Source: RBG-13-51-18 sp963739395 (GTDB taxonomy: Bacteria > Chloroflexota > Dehalococcoidia > Dehalococcoidales > RBG-16-60-22). Taken from it: a stretch of DNA of 64,000 nt. Location of the stretch: contig CAVUAE010000001.1 in assembly GCA_963739395.1 (NCBI GenBank), positions 62,001 through 126,000 on the forward strand. The letters run 5' to 3'. This document shows positions 42,348 to 50,516 of the stretch, in pieces. Every line of letters begins with the position of its first letter. Within the stretch, counting starts at the first letter, position 1. The notes under the pieces were generated by a model. That model ran no database searches. It had not been told where the DNA came from and worked only from the letters and a program-made list of their open reading frames with translations. The position numbers and the translations under genes were made by a program.

Positions 42348-44510
42348 CTAAATAAATAACGGACACATCACCAACGTAATAGTCGCTAAAAGCTTAACCA
42401 GCACATGGAGTGAAGGTCCGGCGGTGTCTTTAAGCGGGTCGCCCAACGTATCGCCAACGACTGCCGCTTGGTGGGCGAAGCTCTTTTTACCCAGTACAAC
42501 ACCGTTTTCGTCTTTAAGCTGTCCGTCCTCAATCATTTTCTTAGCGTTATCCCAGGCGCCGCCACCGTTATTCATGAATGATGCCATCATAATGCCGCCG
42601 ATAGTGCCTACCATTAACACAGCAGCCACGACCATCGCGGCATCGTAGCCCAAAGGCAGGTACTTGAAAACTACGCCGATAATGATTGGTGCCAGAATAA
42701 CCAGCAGTCCTGGGGCTATCATTTCTCGCAGACCAGCGCGGGTGGTAATATCTACCGCCTTGGCGTAGTCCGGCACATGTGGGTGCGCGGGGTCTTTAGG
42801 GTTAAGTATTTCGGGGTCGGCGCGGAACTGGCGTCGTACTTCTTCGATAATTTTGGAGGCTGTTTTACCCACCGCCTTAATAGCCCAGGCGCTAAAGAGG
42901 TAGACAATCATAGCGGCAAGTAGAGCGCCCACGAAAACCTCGATACGGGCGATATTGACGATAGTATACTGACCTTCAACACCGAATTTTATAAGCGATA
43001 CCCTATCCAGATAAGCCTGGAAGAGCAGGAAGGCGGCTAAACCGGCAGAGACCATGGCGTAGCCCTTGGTCAGGGCTTTAGTGGTATTACCCACGGCATC
43101 CAGTCGGTCAGTGATTTTTCGTACTGTCTCTCCAGCGCCCGCCATCTCGTTGATGCCGTTAGCGTTATCGGTAATCGGCCCGAAGGTGTCCATAGATAGA
43201 ACATAAGGGCAGGTCATTAACATACCCATTGTCGCTACGGCTGTCCCAAAAGCGCCGGCTCCCTGGACGCCGCTTTGCGTGCCCATCCAATAGGCAAGTA
43301 GCAGAGATATGCCAATAATTAAAGCGGTGGCGAAGGTAGTGGAAAAACCAACCGACATGCCCATGATGATATTGGTCGCCGGTCCTGTTTTCGATGCTTC
43401 GGCGATTTCGCGCACCGGTCGGTAGCGCCATTCTGTATAATACTGGGTGACGAAAACCACGACGATGCTGGCGATAATGCCCACCATTCCAGCACCGAAA
43501 AGCCACCAGTTGTCCAGCATAAAGTGTACGCAAATCGCCAGTCCAACCATCGATAGACCGATGGCTACATAGTAACCGCGATTCAGGGCATTCATGGCGT
43601 TCTCGCCTTCTTTAGCCCTGACGCAGAGCAATCCTATCATACTGGCGATCATGCCGAATCCGCGAACGCATAGCGGGAATAATATCCAGGCAATGTTATG
43701 GGTTGCCATATAAGCAAAAACCCCGAGAATCATCGCGCCGATATTTTCGGCAGCCGTAGATTCAAAAAGGTCAGCGCCACGTCCAGCGCAGTCACCTACA
43801 TTATCGCCCACGAGATCAGCAATGACGGCGGGATTACGCGGGTCGTCTTCCGGGATACCGGATTCGACCTTACCCACGAGGTCGGCGCCGACATCGGCAG
43901 CCTTAGTATAAATACCGCCGCCAAGTTGAGCGAAAAGAGCGACGAAGCTCGCGCCGAAACCGAAGCCGACGATTAGGTGCGGCGCGATTTGCGGATTGTT
44001 ATTACCGCCGTAAGCGAAAAAGATAGCCGTTACGCCGATAAGGCTTAAAGCGGTGATTAAGAAGCCGGATACCGCGCCACCTCTTATAGCAACAGTAACG
44101 GCCTCTTTAAGACTTTTTTGGGCGGCGGCAGCACAGCGTACGTTCGATTTTACGGCAATGTACATGCCGATAAAACCCGATAGACCGGAACAAACAGCGC
44201 CAACGAGGAAGGCTACTGCCGTGCGCCAGCCTACTTCTAAATTGCTATAACCATACTGGTCTACTCCCGTATGCCCCAGGACGCCGACAAGCACGCCGAT
44301 GATAACGGCTATTATAACAGAGAATATCGCGATAGTGCTGTATTGGCGCTTGAGGAACGCCCAGGCTCCTTTAAAGATAATATCCCCGATTTCTTTCATC
44401 TTAGGGGTGCCAGTGGGACGTTGCATGACATTGCGGATTAGAAAAATAGCGAAAATAATGGTAATTACGCCGGCTATGGGGACAATCCAAAAAATATTAG
44501 GCAATGACAT
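42348..44510 (-). CDS. hppA: Membrane-bound H+-translocating pyrophosphatase (K+-independent type)
   Basis: This integral membrane enzyme hydrolyses pyrophosphate and pumps protons. The 720-residue protein has about 16 helices and the substrate motif VGADLVGKVESGIPEDDPRNPAVIADLVGDNVGDCAGRGADLFES (split here near residues 205-250), plus the mirrored acidic motif GDTLGDPLKDTAGPSLH near the C-terminus. In GNTTKALTKG the residue after the second Thr is Lys (Lys478); Lys here marks the K+-independent H+-pumping class, Ala the K+-dependent class. It would recover energy from PPi released by acyl-CoA synthetases, one of which lies just upstream. Confidence 0.97.
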   Translation of the reverse strand: MSLPNIFWIVPIAGVITIIFAIFLIRNVMQRPTGTPKMKEIGDIIFKGAWAFLKRQYSTIAIFSVIIAVIIGVLVGVLGHTGVDQYGYSNLEVGWRTAVAFLVGAVCSGLSGFIGMYIAVKSNVRCAAAAQKSLKEAVTVAIRGGAVSGFLITALSLIGVTAIFFAYGGNNNPQIAPHLIVGFGFGASFVALFAQLGGGIYTKAADVGADLVGKVESGIPEDDPRNPAVIADLVGDNVGDCAGRGADLFESTAAENIGAMILGVFAYMATHNIAWILFPLCVRGFGMIASMIGLLCVRAKEGENAMNALNRGYYVAIGLSMVGLAICVHFMLDNWWLFGAGMVGIIASIVVVFVTQYYTEWRYRPVREIAEASKTGPATNIIMGMSVGFSTTFATALIIGISLLLAYWMGTQSGVQGAGAFGTAVATMGMLMTCPYVLSMDTFGPITDNANGINEMAGAGETVRKITDRLDAVGNTTKALTKGYAMVSAGLAAFLLFQAYLDRVSLIKFGVEGQYTIVNIARIEVFVGALLAAMIVYLFSAWAIKAVGKTASKIIEEVRRQFRADPEILNPKDPAHPHVPDYAKAVDITTRAGLREMIAPGLLVILAPIIIGVVFKYLPLGYDAAMVVAAVLMVGTIGGIMMASFMNNGGGAWDNAKKMIEDGQLKDENGVVLGKKSFAHQAAVVGDTLGDPLKDTAGPSLHVLVKLLATITLVMCPLFI

Positions 44511-44546
44511 ATTTACACTCCTCCAATAAAATTAATGTAGGAGCTA

Positions 44547-44978
44547 TTATTTGCCGAATTTAATACGCGGGATACTGGCTTCTTTCATGCTGTCACCCAT
44601 CGTCCAGAAGTAAGCCTCGCCGGTATATACCTGAAAAACCCCCAGCAGCGGATTATCCGGCGTGGTAATACCGAAATTTTTAACGAATGGCCTTTCTTCA
44701 ATACACTTAGCGCGGATTTTGTTATCTGTAATGATTTTTGCTTTACCGGCGACGCGCATCACTTTACTAAAATCTCTGGTATTAAAATAAATTTCTACCT
44801 TGGAGTTCTTTTCCAGCTGTTTGAAAAAAGCCTTGGACGTCTGCCCCTGGAACCAGAATCCATTCTCATCAGCATACCACATTCCCAGACATCTTACTCT
44901 AGGCTGGTCGCCTTCTGTGGTTGCTAGGTAGCAGGTCTTGTTTTCATTAGCGAAGTTTACGTAGTCTTTAAAATCCAT
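44547..44978 (-). CDS. Pyridoxamine 5'-phosphate oxidase-fold protein
   Basis: The 143-residue protein has the split-barrel flavin-binding fold (YLATTEGDQPRVRCLGMWYADENGFWFQG, then KVEIYFNTRDFSKVMRVAGKAKI in a pattern of the general PPOX family). These proteins bind FMN or F420 and often act as reductases of unknown substrates. It lies 36 nt before hppA and 19 nt after the acyl-CoA synthetase on the minus strand, so co-transcription with the synthetase is likely. Confidence 0.85.
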   Translation of the reverse strand: MDFKDYVNFANENKTCYLATTEGDQPRVRCLGMWYADENGFWFQGQTSKAFFKQLEKNSKVEIYFNTRDFSKVMRVAGKAKIITDNKIRAKCIEERPFVKNFGITTPDNPLLGVFQVYTGEAYFWTMGDSMKEASIPRIKFGK

Positions 44979-44997
44979 ATTGGTCTCCTTTTTATTA

Positions 44998-46575
44998 TTA
45001 ACTGCCTTTAGGATTCCACCTTATATCCTTATAGCGTTCTCTTAGCTTGGGTTTTTCGATTTTACCGGTAGGATTACGCGGCACATCGCCAAAGAGAATA
45101 ATTCTCGGCCAGGCATATTTAGGCAACTTAGGTTCGTAATAATCCTTCATTTCCTGTTCGGTTAAATCAACGCCTTCTTTAGGCTGAATGACCGCGGCAA
45201 CGACCTCGCCGTATCTTTCATCAGGGACGCCGATGATGGCTACGTCCTTAACTTTGGGCTGACCGATAAGCACCGACTCAAGGTCGACGGGGTAGATGTT
45301 TTCGCCGCCGCTGATGATAAGGTCCTTTTTGCGGTCGACGTAGGAAATAAAACCCTCTTCATCCTGCTTGCACAGGTCGCCGGTATAGAGCCAACCGTCT
45401 TTCAGTGTTTCGGCGGTTTTTTCGGGATTCTTATAATAGCCTTTCATCACGTTTGCACCACGCAGGATGACCTCGCCAATCGTACCCGGAGGAACATCGT
45501 TGCCTTTATCGTCGACAACACGGGCATCGATATTAAGTCGGGGATAACCGAAAGAGCCGAGCTTATGAAAATTCTCCAAACCTAGATGCATGCAGGGTCC
45601 CGCCGACTCGGTGAGACCGTAGTTTTCTTCGTATTGAACGTGAGAGAAATATTTAAGAAACCGCCTGACCAGCACCGGAGGAATAGGCTGCGCGCCGGAG
45701 TGAACCAGGCGCACCGAACTTATGTCGTAATCGGTGAGTTTCATTTCACCCTTATCGAAAGCAGTAACGATATCCTGCAGCCAGGGCACCAGCAGCATGC
45801 AGATGGTTACTTTTTCTTTATTGATAAGCTCCATAATGAGCTTTGCCGTTACTCTCTCGCCGCCGGTGGTCATCACGGCTCTGCCACCGCCGGTTAGACT
45901 GCCAAACCAGTGCATTTTGCCGCCGGTATGATAGAGTGGCTGAATGAGCAGGAAGCAGTCTTTGCGCGTTTCACGGTGGGAAAAGTTTTCATTAACGGCG
46001 GTATGCTCCAGACTGCGGTGGCATAAGAGTGTTGCTTTGGGGTCGCCGGTGGTGCCGGAGGTGAAGTATAAACCAGCTTCATCTTCGCCAGTAAGTTGGA
46101 TTTTCGGGGCAACAGGGGAGGCTTTAGCCATAACATCTTCATAGCGTTCCATGCCCTGCGGCGGTTTTTCACCCACGAAGATATAATGCTTAATCGTCTT
46201 AAGTTCGGAGCGGATTTCCGTGATTCTATCAACGAAATCCTGGTCAAGAATCATAATTTTCGGTTCGGCGATATCGATACAGTATTTAATCTGTCGGGCG
46301 ATGAAGCGGAAATTTAATGGTGCGGCGATAGCGCCAGCTTTTAAAATACCGAAATATGCTTCAAGCCAGCTGGTGGAATTCATCATCAACTGTATTACTA
46401 CATCGCCCTTTTTAATACCCCGGGCAATAAGTGCATTAGCGAAACGGTTAGCCTTTTCATCGAACTGCTTCCAGGTAAGTTCTTTTCTGAAGCCCTTGCT
46501 GGGCGTAACTTCTACCAGGGCGATGTTATTGGGAATTAACCTGGCGTTTCTAGCGAGAATTTCCGTAATGGTCAT
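44998..46575 (-). CDS. AMP-dependent acyl-CoA synthetase/ligase
   Basis: The 525-residue enzyme activates a carboxylic acid to its acyl-CoA with ATP, releasing AMP and PPi. Motifs are the P-loop YFTSGTTGDPKATLL (about residue 172), YEENYGLTESAG, GWLYTGDL, the hinge DRKKDLIISGGENIYPVDLE and the C-terminal lysine in NPTGKIEKPKLRERY. Its substrate class (fatty, aromatic or short-chain) cannot be read safely. A strong promoter and an overlapping palindrome at 46633-46680 suggest substrate-responsive repression. It probably feeds the acyl-CoA degradation cluster at 15146-21364. Confidence 0.94.
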   Translation of the reverse strand: MTITEILARNARLIPNNIALVEVTPSKGFRKELTWKQFDEKANRFANALIARGIKKGDVVIQLMMNSTSWLEAYFGILKAGAIAAPLNFRFIARQIKYCIDIAEPKIMILDQDFVDRITEIRSELKTIKHYIFVGEKPPQGMERYEDVMAKASPVAPKIQLTGEDEAGLYFTSGTTGDPKATLLCHRSLEHTAVNENFSHRETRKDCFLLIQPLYHTGGKMHWFGSLTGGGRAVMTTGGERVTAKLIMELINKEKVTICMLLVPWLQDIVTAFDKGEMKLTDYDISSVRLVHSGAQPIPPVLVRRFLKYFSHVQYEENYGLTESAGPCMHLGLENFHKLGSFGYPRLNIDARVVDDKGNDVPPGTIGEVILRGANVMKGYYKNPEKTAETLKDGWLYTGDLCKQDEEGFISYVDRKKDLIISGGENIYPVDLESVLIGQPKVKDVAIIGVPDERYGEVVAAVIQPKEGVDLTEQEMKDYYEPKLPKYAWPRIILFGDVPRNPTGKIEKPKLRERYKDIRWNPKGS

Positions 46576-46632
46576 GGCCTGACTCCTTTTGTCCTATGGA
46601 AATAAAATGGTTGTGGCAAAGTAAAATAGAGG

Positions 46633-46652
46633 ATGAAATGAACACATTTCAT
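46633..46652. promoter_or_regulatory. Palindromic operator candidate for the acyl-CoA synthetase gene
   Basis: ATGAAATG-AACA-CATTTCAT is a perfect inverted repeat with 8-bp arms. It lies just downstream of and touching the -10 hexamer (46651-46656) of the promoter for the acyl-CoA synthetase. Size and position fit a TetR- or FadR-type repressor site, where binding would block initiation. No regulator gene is adjacent. Confidence 0.6.
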
Positions 46653-46680
46653 TTTAGTTTATTTAAGCGTAATGTGTCAA
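46651..46680 (-). promoter_or_regulatory. Promoter for the acyl-CoA synthetase operon
   Basis: On the minus strand TTGACA (46675-46680) is followed after 18 nt by TAAAAT (46651-46656), about 76 nt before the start codon. The -35 is exact and the -10 has one mismatch. Confidence 0.65.
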
Positions 46681-46711
46681 TTTTACCAGCTTTATGAGGA
46701 AGCTGAAGCTA

Positions 46712-46720
46712 TGCTATAAT
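46712..46720 (+). promoter_or_regulatory. Extended -10 promoter for prfA-prmC
   Basis: TGCTATAAT (46712-46720) is a perfect extended -10 element, 21 nt upstream of the prfA start codon. The -35 region is poor, as tolerated by extended -10 promoters. Confidence 0.5.
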
Positions 46721-46741
46721 TTGGGTGAGGAAAAAGCGTAA

Positions 46742-47803
46742 ATGTTCGAACAACTAGAAAAAATTGAAAAGCGATATCTGGAGATAGACGAAAAGCTGGC
46801 ACAGCAGGAGATAGCGACTAATGTCAGTCAAGTACAAGCGCTTTCTCAAGAACGAGCCAGACTCGAAGATATCGTCTTAAAATACCGCAAGTATAAAAAG
46901 ACGGCTAAAGAGCTTGAGGATGTTAAGTCATTAAGCGCCGCTGGTAATGACGAAGAAATGTCAGCGCTTATCAAACAGGAGAACGCCGCACTTCAAGCTA
47001 AACTGGATGAACTTACCGAAGAATTGGAATTAGCCTTAATACCTAAAGACCCGAACGACGAAAAGGACATTATGATGGAAATCAGGGCGGGGACGGGTGG
47101 CAATGAGGCGGCACTTTTTGCTGCCGACCTTTACCGCATGTATAGTCGCTACGCGCAAAATCAGGGCTGGAAGACCGATGTCATTAGTTCCAGCGAAAGC
47201 GGCATTGGTGGTTTTAAGGAAATTATCTTTGAAGTCAGGGGTAAAAACGCCTATCGTCGCTTGAAGTACGAAAGCGGCGTACATCGCGTCCAGCGCGTAC
47301 CGGTAACGGAAGCTTCCGGCAGGATTCACACTTCCACGGCTACCGTCGCCGTCTTGCCTAAAGCTGAAGAGGTGGATATTGAAATTAACACCGACGATTT
47401 AAGGATAGATATTTTCCACAGCGGCGGCGCTGGCGGACAGAACGTGAATAAGGTGGCTTCTGCCATCCGCGTCACGCACCTGCCAACCGGTATGGTCGTC
47501 GTCTGTCAGGATGAACGCTCGCAGCTGCAGAATAAAGTTAAAGCGTTATCTGTTTTACGTACTCGCCTGCTTGATATCGAAAGACGCAAACAGGAAGAAG
47601 CTATCACTTCACAACGACGCTCGCAGGTGGGTACCGGCGAACGCGCTGAAAAAATACGCACCTATAATTACCCGCAAGACCGTATCTCCGACCACCGTAT
47701 CAACCTTTCGCAACATAATCTACCGCGCTTTATGGATGGCGATATCGGCGGATTAATCGACGCCCTGGCGACGGCGGAGCATGCCAAACAGCTTGAGGAA
47801 TAG
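46742..47803 (+). CDS. prfA: Peptide chain release factor 1
   Basis: RF1 terminates translation at UAA and UAG. The 353-residue protein has the coiled N-terminal domain, the RF signature (IMMEIRAGTGGNEAALFAADL), the codon-recognition domain with YESGVHRVQRVPVTEASGRIHTSTATVAVL, and the peptidyl-hydrolase GGQ loop in HSGGAGGQNVNKVASAIR near residue 228. The overall form distinguishes RF1 from RF2. It is followed at 5 nt by prmC, whose product methylates the Gln of GGQ. Confidence 0.97.
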   Translation: MFEQLEKIEKRYLEIDEKLAQQEIATNVSQVQALSQERARLEDIVLKYRKYKKTAKELEDVKSLSAAGNDEEMSALIKQENAALQAKLDELTEELELALIPKDPNDEKDIMMEIRAGTGGNEAALFAADLYRMYSRYAQNQGWKTDVISSSESGIGGFKEIIFEVRGKNAYRRLKYESGVHRVQRVPVTEASGRIHTSTATVAVLPKAEEVDIEINTDDLRIDIFHSGGAGGQNVNKVASAIRVTHLPTGMVVVCQDERSQLQNKVKALSVLRTRLLDIERRKQEEAITSQRRSQVGTGERAEKIRTYNYPQDRISDHRINLSQHNLPRFMDGDIGGLIDALATAEHAKQLEE

Positions 47804-47808
47804 CAGGT

Positions 47809-48648
47809 GTGAACTGTAAACAGGCGCTGACTCAAGTAAGACAAATCCTCAAGGGTAACCATATAGAAGACGCGGCACTAGAAGGCGAAATTCTCTTAAG
47901 ATATGTCCTAGGGAAAACCCGCGCTCAACTTTTCGCTGAACTTGATAAAGATATAAGCCCATCTGACTTTAAACGATTATTAAAACTGGTCGAACGACGC
48001 ATCAAAGGCGAGCCGTCCACTTATATCACCGGTCACAAAGAGTTTTATGGACTGGATTTTATCGTTAATCGGCACGTTTTAATACCCCGCCCCGAAACTG
48101 AACTACTAGTAGAGCAAGCTATTAGCGCGTGTCGAGAAAATCATTATTCCATAATTGCTGATATTGGCACAGGCTGTGGCGCTATTACCGTAAGTTTAGC
48201 GGTAAGTATGCCTTCGGTAAAAGTTTATGCTACCGACATTTCTTCTAAAGCACTTAAAGTGGCTGAACAAAACTGCACTAAACACGGAGTAAAGGACAGG
48301 GTTCAATTTTTACGTGGAAACTTACTGGAAGCTCTACCTGAATCCGTCGACCTTATTGTCGCTAATTTGCCATACGTAAAAGAAGCAGATATTCCTGACA
48401 AAGGACCTTTAAGCTTCGAGCCGCGAGTGGCGCTTGATGGTGGGGTAAAGGGGCTAGATAAGATAGAATTACTATCTCGCCAGGCGCACGAAGTATTAAA
48501 AAAAAAGGGAAGCCTGCTTTTAGAAGTAGGGCAGGGTCAGGCGGAGGACGTGAAAGCTAATTTACATAAAGTGTTTCCTGCAGGCTTAATTGAGGTTGAA
48601 AAAGACCTTGCCGGTATCGAGCGCGTCGTATGTTTACGTTTGACATAG
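47809..48648 (+). CDS. prmC: Release factor glutamine methyltransferase
   Basis: PrmC methylates the glutamine of the GGQ motif in release factors. The 279-residue protein has an N-terminal helical domain (LRYVLGKTRAQLFAELD), the segment RRIKGEPSTYITGHKEFYGLDF, the SAM loop IADIGTGCGAITVSLA near residue 120 and the NPPY-type catalytic motif NLPYVKE (Leu for the first Pro) near 186. The start is GTG 47809, 5 nt after prfA. The prfA-prmC pair is the classic arrangement. Confidence 0.96.
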   Translation: MNCKQALTQVRQILKGNHIEDAALEGEILLRYVLGKTRAQLFAELDKDISPSDFKRLLKLVERRIKGEPSTYITGHKEFYGLDFIVNRHVLIPRPETELLVEQAISACRENHYSIIADIGTGCGAITVSLAVSMPSVKVYATDISSKALKVAEQNCTKHGVKDRVQFLRGNLLEALPESVDLIVANLPYVKEADIPDKGPLSFEPRVALDGGVKGLDKIELLSRQAHEVLKKKGSLLLEVGQGQAEDVKANLHKVFPAGLIEVEKDLAGIERVVCLRLT

Positions 48649-48705
48649 TATCGAATTCAATGATAAATTATGGCTGAATCCCCGTAAGTTTTTATAAAGA
48701 TAAAC

Positions 48706-49494
48706 ATGAATATCATCGTTTGCGTAAAACAAGTAATAGACCCCGAAGCGCCGCCAGCCAGTTTTAGGATAGATGCTGTCAATAATAAGGCAGAAATGCG
48801 TGGCGCCCCACCAGTTATCGACCCTTATGGAGAGTATGCCGTGGAAGCGGCGCTGCGTCTTAAGGAAGCAAAAGGCGGCAGAAATACGATAATTAGTCTG
48901 GGCGTAAACCTGTTGCGCGAAGTGGTCAAGAAACCTCTAGCGATGGGCGCTGACGAGCTAATTCTACTTGAGGATGAGGCTTTTATCCGAGGAGATAGCT
49001 GGACGACGGCTTACACTCTGGCAACAGCTATCAAGAAAAGGGGCGATTTCGATCTGATTCTATGCGGTCGCGAGGCATCGGATACTAACGCTGGCCAGAC
49101 CGGACCTGCCATCGCCGAAATACTAGGTCTGCCGTGTGTAACTTTAGCACGTAAGATAGAGCCAGCCGACAGTAAAGTAAAGGTAGAAAGAGTCAATTCC
49201 TCCGGTTACGACGTCATCGAGTTACCACTGCCGGCGGTCATTACTGTAAGCAACGAAGTCGGCCAGCCGCGCTATCCCACAATCAAAGGCATCATGACGG
49301 CGAAGAAAATCGAGCCGATTGTCTGGAAATCTGCGGATATCGGTTTTGATACAAATACTGCTAACAGGCGAACCAGAATTGTTAAGTTCTTTCAGCCGGT
49401 ACATGAAGCTAAATGCGAGTTTGCCGCTGGAGAAACCCCGGAAGAAATGGCAGTAAATCTAGCTACTAAACTTAGAGAGGCTAAGATACTCTGA
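48706..49494 (+). CDS. etfB: Electron transfer flavoprotein beta subunit
   Basis: EtfB forms a heterodimer with EtfA and carries electrons from acyl-CoA dehydrogenases. The 262-residue protein has the family N-terminus MNIIVCVKQVIDPEAPP, NPYGEYAVEAAL-like IDPYGEYAVEAALRLKE, the flavin/AMP-binding DLILCGREASDTNAGQTGPAIAEILGLP and VITVSNEVGQPRYPTIKGIM. It is followed by etfA at 13 nt. Whether it is a bifurcating type cannot be settled by eye. Confidence 0.95.
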   Translation: MNIIVCVKQVIDPEAPPASFRIDAVNNKAEMRGAPPVIDPYGEYAVEAALRLKEAKGGRNTIISLGVNLLREVVKKPLAMGADELILLEDEAFIRGDSWTTAYTLATAIKKRGDFDLILCGREASDTNAGQTGPAIAEILGLPCVTLARKIEPADSKVKVERVNSSGYDVIELPLPAVITVSNEVGQPRYPTIKGIMTAKKIEPIVWKSADIGFDTNTANRRTRIVKFFQPVHEAKCEFAAGETPEEMAVNLATKLREAKIL

Positions 49495-49507
49495 TAAAAA
49501 GGTTAAC

Positions 49508-50506
49508 ATGTCTGATAATAAAGGCGTAGCTGTTTATTGTGAAATAAAAGATGGTAAAATCCTGCCCATCGCGGCGGAAGGACTGGGTATCGGCCGAAAG
49601 CTGGCGGATAGTCTCGGGCAAGAACTTATTGCTATTTTAATTAACAGTGATGTTAATGTTTTAACACAACAGGTTATCGCCGCTGGCGCGGATAGAGTCT
49701 ATATCGCTGATGATACCCAGCTTAAAGAATACCAGCCTGATGCGTATATCAGCGTGCTGGAAAAGGTCATTAAGCAAACGAAACCCCAAATAGTTATTAT
49801 GGGTCAAACCGATAGCGGACGTGAGTTGGCGCCGCGGCTGGCTTATCGCTTAGGCACAATGGTAATACTGGATTGCGTTGACCTGTCTATCGACTCTACC
49901 ACGAAGCGATTACTTCAAACAAAGCCGGTTTATGGCGGTAACGCCCAGGCGATTATGATAACTGAAATCGACCCCCAAATTGTAACGATACGCACCAAGG
50001 CTTTTACTGCTTTAGCGCCTGATACTACGCGAAAGGGTGAAATCGTTAATATTCCGTCTGGACTTGATGCTTCCGTCATTAAAGCGAAAGTCTTAAATAG
50101 GGTAGTAGAAGAGGTTGCTGGCATCAAAATTGAAGATGCTCGGGTGGTGGTATCTGGTGGGAGGGGTATCGGTGGAGCGGATGGATTTAAGCAGCTGGAT
50201 GAACTGGCGAAGTTATTAAAAGGCGCGGTTGGCGCCAGCCGACCTCCCTGCGATAATGGCTGGATAACAGATACGGCACAAGTCGGGCTGACTGGTAAAA
50301 TTATTGCCCCGGAGGTCTATATCGCCATAGCTATCTCAGGCTCCAGTCAGCACATGAGCGGCTGTTCTGGCGCCAAGACGATTGTCGCTATCAATAAAGA
50401 TAAGGAAGCTAATATCTTTCGCCACGCCCGTTTCGGCGTTGTAGGGGATTGGAAAAAAGTTTTACCGGCTTTTACTCAAAAGGTGAAAGAACTGCTAATT
50501 TCTTAA
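49508..50506 (+). CDS. etfA: Electron transfer flavoprotein alpha subunit
   Basis: EtfA binds FAD and pairs with EtfB. The 332-residue protein has the N-terminal alpha/beta domain (IAAGADRVYIADD, IVIMGQTDSGRELAPRLAYRL) and the C-terminal FAD domain with VVSGGRGIGGADGFKQLDELAKLL, the motif VGASRPPCDNGWITDTAQVGLTGK split at about residues 238-260, and YIAIAISGSSQHMSG followed by IVAINKDKEANIF. It is the natural electron acceptor for the acyl-CoA dehydrogenases at 19060-21364. Confidence 0.96.
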   Translation: MSDNKGVAVYCEIKDGKILPIAAEGLGIGRKLADSLGQELIAILINSDVNVLTQQVIAAGADRVYIADDTQLKEYQPDAYISVLEKVIKQTKPQIVIMGQTDSGRELAPRLAYRLGTMVILDCVDLSIDSTTKRLLQTKPVYGGNAQAIMITEIDPQIVTIRTKAFTALAPDTTRKGEIVNIPSGLDASVIKAKVLNRVVEEVAGIKIEDARVVVSGGRGIGGADGFKQLDELAKLLKGAVGASRPPCDNGWITDTAQVGLTGKIIAPEVYIAIAISGSSQHMSGCSGAKTIVAINKDKEANIFRHARFGVVGDWKKVLPAFTQKVKELLIS

Positions 50507-50516
50507 TTTAGCTGGT

